A stretch of DNA of 11,282 nucleotides from Candidatus Poribacteria bacterium (GTDB lineage: Bacteria > Poribacteria > WGA-4E > GCA-2687025), in NCBI GenBank assembly GCA_027625215.1, contig JAQBWJ010000021.1, positions 1 through 11,282 on the forward strand, read 5' to 3'. Positions 6,001 to 11,282 of this stretch are shown in pieces. Position 1 is the first letter of the stretch. The number at the start of each line of letters is the position of its first letter. Below the pieces are notes generated by a model. It had not been told where the DNA came from and ran no database searches. It was given only the letters and a program-made list of their open reading frames with translations. The translations under genes were made by a program, and so were the position numbers.

Positions 6001-9000
6001 CGACCTTTCGTGGTTGCGCTCCTTGAACGCGCAACTCGTCGGGATCGAAGGCGGCGGGTCGCTCGAACTCGATATCGCCGGAACGTTGAACGAGCCTGTC
6101 GTGACGGGCGAACTTGGGCTTCAAGCGCAGCAGATCCAACTGACGACCGTGAAGAAGCCGATTGACTCGCTCGCGGCGATTGTCACCTTGCGGACTGAGA
6201 TTCAGGGCGGGCGAACGCTCGTCGCCGACGTGACGGGCTCGACGGGCATCGGCGGCGGGATCGTCTCGTTGAGCGGTTCGGCGCGTTACCCGCTCTCGTA
6301 CGATGCGTTCGTTAAGATGGACGCGACTCAGATCGTGTCTCGGTGGGATGCCCGCCTGATCGGGCTGCGGCTGTCGGATGCGCTGGACGCTGTCGGGCAA
6401 GAGCCGTCGCCCATTGAGGCGATTGTGTACGGCGACGCACGCGTTGAGGGACGCGGCATCGACCCGAAGGTCTGGCGAGCGACCGCGCGATTGAGCGACG
6501 TGGCGCTGGTCGGCAACGGACGACGGCTTGTAAACGACGGCGATATCGCGCTGACGTACCGCGATGACCGCGTCGCCATCGACCGATGCGTTCTCGGCGT
6601 TTCGCCAAGCCGTCTGTCGCTGACGGGCTTTGTGACGACGGACGGGGTTGTGCGCGGATCGCTATCGGCGTCTCAGTTCGATGTCGGGTTCTTCGGCGGA
6701 TTCGTGCCGCCCTCGACGGGGTTGGAAGGGCGATTGACGACGGAAACGGAGTTCAGCGGAACGCTTTCGTCGCCGAAATTGTCGTCCACATGGTCTATTG
6801 AAAACATCGTCTACGACCGACTGCGACTCACCGCGTTCAACGGGGCGACCACCTACGACGGCGACCGTTTGCGCCTGATCGGCTGGCGTTTGCAGAGTTA
6901 CGGGAACGAGTTGACGCTGGACGGCGCGATCCCTCTCGCGGCGGGTTGGAAGGACGACCAACTCGCCCTCTCGTTGCGCGAGGAGCCGATGGCGTTGACC
7001 TGCTACGCGAGCGGGTTCGATTTGGCGTTCGCGTCGGTGTTGACGCCCGCGATCCTCGAATCGAAGGGGAGCGCGGAGATCGACATTGCGGTGGAGGGGC
7101 TTGCGACGCGCCCTTATCTTACGGGCAATATCGTCGTTCCCAACGGTGAATTCGTCCTCGCCTACAACGGGATGCGCCTCCAAGACGTTGCCTTCGACCT
7201 GAGCGCGCAGGACGGCTCCATCGACATTGAGCGGATGGCGTTCCGCGTCGGCAACGCGCTCTACGACGCGCGCGACACGCGACTCGCCATGACGGGGCTC
7301 GTGCCAATGCGCGTGGATTCGGCGCTGTATCTCCAAAATGCGTCGGCGGAGGCGTGGCTACCCGCGTCCGTCACGACGCCTCAGGCGTTCACGACCCTGT
7401 TCGACGGGACGATGAACGTCTCCGTCGATCTGGAAGGATTGCGAAACAATCGAACGGTCCAAACGGCTCTCGACGAAAAAAAAGAAGAGTCCGCCTTCGC
7501 GCTCCTGCTTTCAATGGCGGGCTACCTAGAAGGCGATGCGACCTTCACGAAGACGTGGACCGACACGTTTGGCTATCGACTCCGCAACGACTCGAACTTC
7601 AACGCGGTCTTTGAGAACGGCAAACTCACCATCGGCAAACGCGCCGAGAACAGCGTCGCGCCGGGCGAATTCGTGTTGACGCACCAACTCAAAGACAACA
7701 CTGAAACGCGGCGCTTTATCGCCAAGATCACCGGGACGTGGCAAGTCGGCGAGGCGATCAATCTGATCGTCAACGGCGATATCGGGACGACGCTCCTGCG
7801 CGAATGGATCGCCGCGAAGGTCTTCACCGCTCCGGAATCCAAACCGCCGCGTTTGGAAGGCGGGTTCCGCTACGCCTTCACGCTGACGGGGACGGAACAA
7901 AAGCCAAAATTTGATCTGCGCGTCAGTTCGCAAAACCTCGCGGTGAACGACATTCAGATCGAAGGGTTGCTGTTGGAAGCCGCCTACGACAACGACCTGC
8001 TCCGACTGAAAAAAGGACAGTTCCGCGCGAGCGGCAACAAGGTGGATATCGTCGGATCGCTCCCGTTCCGCGTGGCGATTCTCGGCGGGGAACTGCGCCC
8101 GCTTGACCAAGATATCCAACTACAGGTCGATTCCCAAATCGTCAATTTCGATTTCGTGCCGTTGTTCTTCCCGACCGTTGCGCGGGCTGAAGGAACGGGG
8201 CGCGTCCGGTTGACAATCGGCGGCACGTTCGATGCGATGCGGACGCTCGGAGCTATCGAAGCGGACCACATCAGGATCGAAGTCCCCTCGAACAACCTGT
8301 TGATCGAAGACACATCGGTGCGGTTGGTCGTTCAGGATGATGAAGTGCTTATCCGCGACCTGAGCGGGCGGATCAACGGTGGACAGTTCGATGTGTCGCG
8401 CACGAACCCCCATGTGGTGCGGTTGGAACGCGGCGTGCCGAAGTCGGTGGACGTAACGGCGGCGCTCCGCAACGCAACCTTCTATGAGCCCGGCGAGTAC
8501 CGCGCGACGGTAAGCGGCTCGTTTCGGTTTGCGGGCGCAATCGACAGCATCGCCGTCACGGGCGAGGTGATCCCCTCGCGCGTCGAGTATCTGCGCGATT
8601 GGGACAAACTCGTCGCGCAAAACTTTCAGTCGAAGTCGCGGCTTCTGCTGCAAAACAAGGCGCGATTCAACTATCCCGTGCTGCGCGGGATGCGATTGAA
8701 CGACGTGGCGATCCAAGCGCCGGGCGGCATCTTCCTCGACACGGGCAACGCGAAGATCGAGGCGACGATTGACGGCAAGATCATCGGTCCCTTGACGGAA
8801 CTCGTGTTTCAGGGCGAAGTGCGGCTGATGGAAGGACGGTTTACCTACCGCGAGCGCGTCTTCCAGATCGAACGAGGGAGCAGCAGCATCTGGAACACGC
8901 GCGCGGACCTGTTCAACCCGAATTATCGCATCGTCGCCTCGACGGTCGATCCGCTGCGGAACGTCACCGTTGTGGATTCTCAGGGAGCCTCACACCGCCG

Positions 9001-9487
9001 CGACGCAAACGTCACCGCGACGCTGACGGGCACGCTGGAACAAGCCGCTCCGCCGGAACTGGTCGCCACCGTGTTGAATCGTGGCGCGGGTGAGGACTAT
9101 CAGATGACGCCGGAGCAGATCGCCGCCGTGTTGACCGTCGGCGACGCGAACCTCGCCTCCGAACCGAACCAGCAAAACCTCGCCGCCGCGACGGAATCGC
9201 TCGCCGTCGATATGGGCGTCTCATTGGTGACGCGCGACATCTCGCGTCGACTCGGGCTCGACCTTGACCTCGATTACGATTCCGCCGAGCCGGGTGACAC
9301 GCGCGTTCAATTCACCAAAGAGCTCGCGTCGCGCTTCCAAGTCTCCTACTCCTCGACGTTGCAGCTGGGTCAGGAGCAGCGCATCGAGATCGACTACCAG
9401 ATGAACCGCAACATTTCCATCAGCGGCGAACGAAACGAAGAAGGCAAGTATGGGGTGGACTTGAAACTTGAGTACGAGTTCCGTTAA
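3029..9487 (+). CDS. tamB: Very large TamB/AsmA-like translocation and assembly protein (TamB domain, DUF490)
   Basis: TamB relatives are inner-membrane-anchored, periplasm-spanning beta-groove proteins implicated in outer-membrane protein assembly and in moving phospholipids to the outer membrane. This protein has 2152 residues; E. coli TamB has about 1260. Residues 6-24 form one uncleaved hydrophobic anchor (after MTRRQR), and nearly everything after it is alternating beta-strand sequence. The C-terminal TamB domain is clear: LNDVAIQAPGG, GRFTYRERVFQIERGSSSIW (about 1936-1955), the helix MTPEQIAAVLTVGDAN, and a final strand YGVDLKLEYEFR. A motif of the type beta-strand-GT-xxx-P recurs about 16 times. 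Cysteines are rare. The ATG at 3029 follows GGAGAG (3011-3016) at slightly long spacing and opens directly into the anchor. The stop overlaps the next gene, an Omp85 protein, by 20 nt; TamB next to Omp85 is a known pairing. Identification rests on the C-terminus; the N-terminal half is AsmA-like only in general character. Confidence 0.93.
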   Translation: MTRRQRWLIALGVALFCATATTAYVRSEAFLRLATPIVANQIGVTLGAPVSIDRIIGERFSDLSVLGLTVYEPDGTTPIVKIARVRVEQDLSALWGRNVRVTNLEGSGISLHIRADENGMNVDPIIERMTADDGGEPSIGIYLRNLRIDDARIAYEDVSTDLSLLISNIAIDSPAERYLDLSTARLMQLSTGKWEIELGDGRQTINSLTASGAFNSEKVALDRAAFQIGESLLNARGAITYAPTFDLTVDGAIRIDDIRALRPVDLETVHGTVTFNGVRLTGDPSTPKLDGDWRLRDLVVGQLAVAAFTGKIEAILTETIKTRAQTEWLGGTLDADVTINAKDGGIELSGAATDLSVAAVRETFLTDQDAIKPLTGRIDGTFQFSQRDEQRASTGTWTARQVRWEGKNVGNQTAYFTHDLNGDRIQVTGSVAGASLAASGSIPAENAPLNARVTVSTKAIAPFANLFQVAATGAAKATATVSGTAEAPRVQFDASLTDAVALGYPIQSATAKGAWADAKLVLDSLTVASNEGTANVSGSVSLPTKAPIAVDLTGRLEAFDLAPYAAVVAQGAAATGLLNGEFRVAGKVNALDGGGSFQLTNTGAKEVAVEIAPFRIDATNGLFRVPEIQVGVGGATIRGNARFDSTSYGFNVALSGPTPLRSIVSALPQAMRDPLAGVDGILDLHAEADATFASPTATLTATLNGATYRSADLGRNSLELLYDNGEIRGRGAASDGAYALSGQLNLQEEGMPFTATVELDNTNVLPLIQLVGTPAGSGIRETTLDGSIIVRGLLNDVGAAVASLDFGSLRIASDRYALESVRRVEGTISARGIELNDVSLQSADPDHPFEVSFAGLLDLDRPIDFTVDAKEFDLAMVSEFLGLPELATGVGTYRLKMGGTARNPEFTTSWRAPLATVQIAPESPRLMVRDVRGRASYADKLLTLDEMTLSVGGSPVEVRGNVPFGLTFLLIPLVEQLKDAPLHLTVSSDHDDLSWLRSLNAQLVGIEGGGSLELDIAGTLNEPVVTGELGLQAQQIQLTTVKKPIDSLAAIVTLRTEIQGGRTLVADVTGSTGIGGGIVSLSGSARYPLSYDAFVKMDATQIVSRWDARLIGLRLSDALDAVGQEPSPIEAIVYGDARVEGRGIDPKVWRATARLSDVALVGNGRRLVNDGDIALTYRDDRVAIDRCVLGVSPSRLSLTGFVTTDGVVRGSLSASQFDVGFFGGFVPPSTGLEGRLTTETEFSGTLSSPKLSSTWSIENIVYDRLRLTAFNGATTYDGDRLRLIGWRLQSYGNELTLDGAIPLAAGWKDDQLALSLREEPMALTCYASGFDLAFASVLTPAILESKGSAEIDIAVEGLATRPYLTGNIVVPNGEFVLAYNGMRLQDVAFDLSAQDGSIDIERMAFRVGNALYDARDTRLAMTGLVPMRVDSALYLQNASAEAWLPASVTTPQAFTTLFDGTMNVSVDLEGLRNNRTVQTALDEKKEESAFALLLSMAGYLEGDATFTKTWTDTFGYRLRNDSNFNAVFENGKLTIGKRAENSVAPGEFVLTHQLKDNTETRRFIAKITGTWQVGEAINLIVNGDIGTTLLREWIAAKVFTAPESKPPRLEGGFRYAFTLTGTEQKPKFDLRVSSQNLAVNDIQIEGLLLEAAYDNDLLRLKKGQFRASGNKVDIVGSLPFRVAILGGELRPLDQDIQLQVDSQIVNFDFVPLFFPTVARAEGTGRVRLTIGGTFDAMRTLGAIEADHIRIEVPSNNLLIEDTSVRLVVQDDEVLIRDLSGRINGGQFDVSRTNPHVVRLERGVPKSVDVTAALRNATFYEPGEYRATVSGSFRFAGAIDSIAVTGEVIPSRVEYLRDWDKLVAQNFQSKSRLLLQNKARFNYPVLRGMRLNDVAIQAPGGIFLDTGNAKIEATIDGKIIGPLTELVFQGEVRLMEGRFTYRERVFQIERGSSSIWNTRADLFNPNYRIVASTVDPLRNVTVVDSQGASHRRDANVTATLTGTLEQAAPPELVATVLNRGAGEDYQMTPEQIAAVLTVGDANLASEPNQQNLAAATESLAVDMGVSLVTRDISRRLGLDLDLDYDSAEPGDTRVQFTKELASRFQVSYSSTLQLGQEQRIEIDYQMNRNISISGERNEEGKYGVDLKLEYEFR
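3411..3430. repeat. Exact 10-bp tandem duplication inside tamB
   Basis: GGATGACGGC occurs twice in a row. Because 10 is not a multiple of three, the copies are read in different frames: the first gives part of RMTA, the second DDGG. The reading frame is open throughout. Confidence 0.8.
3872..8774 (+). repeat. About 16 degenerate beta-groove repeats within the TamB-like protein
   Basis: A short motif, beta-strand then G-T/x-x-x-x-P then strand and G, recurs at residues near 282, 385, 483, 586, 690, 792, 899, 1018, 1141, 1244, 1357, 1470, 1621, 1732, 1836 and 1916. Clear examples are SGTAEAPRV, GGTARNPEF, AGTLNEPVV, SGTLSSPKL, EGLATRPYL and TGTEQKPKF; the copies near 385, 792, 1470 and 1836 are weak. 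Most spacings are 98-123 residues; 1470-1621 is longer (151) and the last is shorter (80). This resembles the repeating beta-groove layout described for bridge-like lipid transfer proteins. The register was read by eye. Confidence 0.6.
7476..7483 (+). other. A8 homopolymer (A AAA AAA heptamer) in tamB
   Basis: Eight consecutive A residues encode E-K-K (codons GAA AAA AAA, residues 1483-1485) in the enlarged interval between two repeats. In frame the run presents A AAA AAA, a known type of slippery sequence. A -1 shift would be followed by a stop at about 7612-7614. No strong downstream stem-loop was identified. Confidence 0.5.
9452..9458 (+). promoter_or_regulatory. Weak ribosome-binding site supporting the TTG start of the Omp85 gene
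   Basis: GGGGTGG lies within the last codons of tamB, 9 nt before TTG at 9468. It contains a one-mismatch match to GGAGG. The alternative TTG at 9510 has no such site, and the first in-frame ATG (9552) would delete the signal peptide. Confidence 0.5.
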
Positions 9488-11282
9488 CCCCATCAGACCA
9501 GCCGCTTGGTTGCGTCGGTTGTGCGTCGTTTGGCTGTGCGTCGTCGCGGCGATGGCGACGGCGCAGTCGCCGATGGTGCGCGAACTGTCGTTCGTCGGCG
9601 ACGGCGCGGACGACCTTTCCAACCTGCCCACCCGCGTCGATGCGCTGGTGGATCAACCCTATTCCGGCTTCAACGTTCGCAAGGCAATCGAAGACCTCTA
9701 CCGAACGGGCAACTTCGCGCAGGTGCGAGTGTATCGTCTCCCGCTGGAGGACGGCAGCGTCGCGCTGAAGTTCGATCTGCAACGGCGACTTCGCGTTGGA
9801 ACGGTCTCGTTGGATGGGGAGATCGCGCTGCGACCGGGTCAAGTGCGCGCCGTTCTCCGGCTGACGGAGGGGCCGGGCTACGCGGACGTGGCGTTGCAGC
9901 GGGACGTTCGGTCGATGCAAAACTTGTACGCCCGAAACGGCTACTTCCGCGCGACGATCACCCCGAAAACGACCCCGCGCGGCAGACTGATCGATCTTGT
10001 CCACACGATACAAGCGGGTGAAGCGGCGCGGTTCGGTCAGGTCGCGTTTGAAGGGAACGAAACGCTCTCGACACGCGATTTGTGGGAGGCGGTAGGCGCG
10101 CGGACGAACGAGCCTTACACTCAACGGGAACTCGAACAACTCACGCAGCGATTGGTCGAGTTTTACCGAGCGCGCGGCTATCTTCACGCCGAAGTGAACG
10201 CGGGCGCGCCGACCCATCGCGCCGAGACGAACCGCGTCGATGTGACGGTGGCGATCCACGAGGGTCGGCGCGTGCGGCTGGAGTTCGTTGGCAACAAGGC
10301 GTTCAAGGCGAAGACGCTCCGCGAGGTCGCCGCGCTGGAACGGTTGAATATGTTTGCGCTGCAAACGTCGCGCGCGAACTTGGAGACGTTCTACCGAAGT
10401 CGCGGGTACGTCGCCGCGACGGTTGACGAGCCTGAGCAGTCCGACTCAGGAACGGAGACGGTCGCCACCTTCACCATCCGCGAGGACGAGCGGTTTTTCA
10501 TTGAAGACGTTCAGATCGAGGGGAACGAGGCGTTTTCGGACGGCGAGATTCTCGGTCAGATCGGTACGCGCGCGCGGGGAACGTTTGCGGGAGCGCCGTT
10601 GCTGTCTCGGCTGTCGAGCGACGGCATCTTTTCACCGTTGACATTCGACGAAGACCGTCGCCTACTCGAAGTGATGTATCAGAACGCCGGGTATCGCAGC
10701 GTTCGCGTCACGGGCGGACCGAACCTGGAAGGCGACGGCGACAAGCGTCAGTTGATTGTGCGACTGAACATCGCCGAAGGGTCGCGCTCCGTCGTCAAAG
10801 AGACGCAGCTTGTCGGCAACGAAGCCATCGGGGAGCGGACACTTCGCGCTCGGCTGAGGCTCAAGCCGGGCGACCCGTACAGCGTGGAGGCGATTCAGTC
10901 GGATTTCACCCGACTCCGCGAGCTCTATCGCTCGCGCGGCTATCCCTACATGGAGCCGACGCTGTTATGGGCAGAAGAGACGGGCGTCCTGACGATCCAA
11001 ATCAGCGAGGGGACGCAGGCGCGCATCGGCAAGATCACTGTTTCCTTTGAGAATGCGAACCCGAAAACGAAGCCCGACATCATTCTCCGCGAGATGGTGC
11101 TGAAGGAGGGCGACCCGTTCAACGCGACGCAGTTGGCGTTGAGTCGTCAACGTATCTTCAGGCTGGGCTTCTTCGCCAAAGTCGATTTCGTGACGCCCGG
11201 CTACGCGGAAGGACGCGAAACGCTCGACGTGCGGATCGTCGTTCGAGAGCGCGCCGCTGGCGAAATCAGTTTCAGCGGCGGG
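9468..11282 (+). CDS. bamA: Omp85 (BamA/TamA-family) outer membrane assembly protein with seven POTRA domains, 3' end beyond the window
   Basis: Omp85 proteins insert beta-barrels into the outer membrane: periplasmic POTRA domains receive substrates and a C-terminal 16-strand barrel inserts them. The frame is open from 9465 to the window end, giving 605 codons from TTG 9468. A signal peptide is evident: WLRRLCVVWLCVVAAMATA, with likely cleavage after ATA at about residue 32. Seven POTRA repeats follow, at about residues 36-106, 108-182, 188-265, 267-339, 342-437, 441-515 and 518-595. Each has a first strand of the type VxFxGN and a late G-Y/F turn (GNFAQV, GYFRAT, GYLHAE, GYVAAT, GYRSVR, GYPYME, GFFAKV). 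The sequence ISFSGG at the edge looks like the first barrel strand, so the whole barrel is missing. Start choice is uncertain: TTG 9468 overlaps tamB by 20 nt and has GGGGTGG upstream; TTG 9510 also yields a usable signal peptide. The symbol is family-level; a TamA-like role beside TamB is possible. Confidence 0.9.
   Translation, partial: MSTSSVNPIRPAAWLRRLCVVWLCVVAAMATAQSPMVRELSFVGDGADDLSNLPTRVDALVDQPYSGFNVRKAIEDLYRTGNFAQVRVYRLPLEDGSVALKFDLQRRLRVGTVSLDGEIALRPGQVRAVLRLTEGPGYADVALQRDVRSMQNLYARNGYFRATITPKTTPRGRLIDLVHTIQAGEAARFGQVAFEGNETLSTRDLWEAVGARTNEPYTQRELEQLTQRLVEFYRARGYLHAEVNAGAPTHRAETNRVDVTVAIHEGRRVRLEFVGNKAFKAKTLREVAALERLNMFALQTSRANLETFYRSRGYVAATVDEPEQSDSGTETVATFTIREDERFFIEDVQIEGNEAFSDGEILGQIGTRARGTFAGAPLLSRLSSDGIFSPLTFDEDRRLLEVMYQNAGYRSVRVTGGPNLEGDGDKRQLIVRLNIAEGSRSVVKETQLVGNEAIGERTLRARLRLKPGDPYSVEAIQSDFTRLRELYRSRGYPYMEPTLLWAEETGVLTIQISEGTQARIGKITVSFENANPKTKPDIILREMVLKEGDPFNATQLALSRQRIFRLGFFAKVDFVTPGYAEGRETLDVRIVVRERAAGEISFSGG

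Noticed and set aside
6662..7336. 224-codon minus-strand frame and many similar ones across tamB
   Set aside because: They overlap the continuous 2152-codon TamB frame and give Arg-rich, low-complexity products without recognisable domains.
3029..9487. TamB frame as an adhesin or other giant secreted repeat protein
   Set aside because: The uncleaved N-terminal anchor, the conserved C-terminal TamB motifs ending in a final beta-strand, and the adjacent Omp85 gene all fit TamB; there is no autotransporter barrel or secretion signal at the C-terminus.
9506..10021. 171-codon + strand frame beginning at TTG 9506, and the 314-codon minus-strand frame 9420-10364
   Set aside because: The true frame here encodes a signal peptide and POTRA repeats and is open to the window end; these are out-of-frame shadows of it.
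1..11282. CRISPR array, insertion sequence, prophage or tRNA/rRNA gene
   Set aside because: No regularly spaced direct repeats, transposase or integrase motifs, terminal inverted repeats or cloverleaf-type sequence was found on either strand; the window is almost fully explained by four housekeeping-type genes.

Overview
The window carries four protein genes, all on the + strand, in two blocks. Block 1 (about 67-2730) is a branched-chain amino acid operon: a sigma70-like promoter, a long leader that reads as a complete T-box riboswitch with an intrinsic terminator, then ilvB and ilvN, the two subunits of acetolactate synthase, overlapping by 4 nt. Block 2 (about 2975 to the window end) is an outer-membrane biogenesis block: a possible promoter with a palindrome at its predicted start point, a very large TamB/AsmA-like protein of 2152 residues, and, overlapping its 3' end by 20 nt, an Omp85 (BamA/TamA-type) protein cut by the window edge just as its barrel begins.

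The organism is a diderm bacterium: a TamB homologue with an N-terminal membrane anchor and an Omp85 protein with a signal peptide and POTRA domains only make sense with an outer membrane. The DNA is clearly GC-rich, with G or C dominating third codon positions. T-box control of ilv genes is typical of Firmicutes and Actinobacteria and scarcer in diderms. The combination suggests a less-studied diderm lineage (for example Armatimonadota, Deinococcota, a deltaproteobacterial group or a candidate phylum) rather than an ordinary gammaproteobacterium. The sequence alone does not settle the phylum.

How the parts work: the leader is predicted to sense uncharged tRNA-Val (specifier GTC, acceptor-contacting bulge TGGT). 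When valine is short, the antiterminator forms and ilvBN is transcribed; when tRNA-Val is charged, the terminator at 356-393 stops transcription. IlvN should add a second, protein-level valine feedback. No ilvC or other pathway gene follows. The 298-nt gap after ilvN holds two stem-loops and the likely start of the next transcript.

In block 2 the TamB-like protein is predicted to form a long hydrophobic beta-groove across the periplasm, contacting the Omp85 barrel at its C-terminus. Two points stand out. The TamB-like protein carries about 16 recurrences of a Gly-Thr/x-Pro motif spaced roughly 100-120 residues apart, with one enlarged interval containing a charged segment encoded by an A8 run. 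The Omp85 partner has seven recognisable POTRA repeats, more than the five of E. coli BamA or three of TamA. I see no CRISPR array, transposon, tRNA, rRNA or phage gene.
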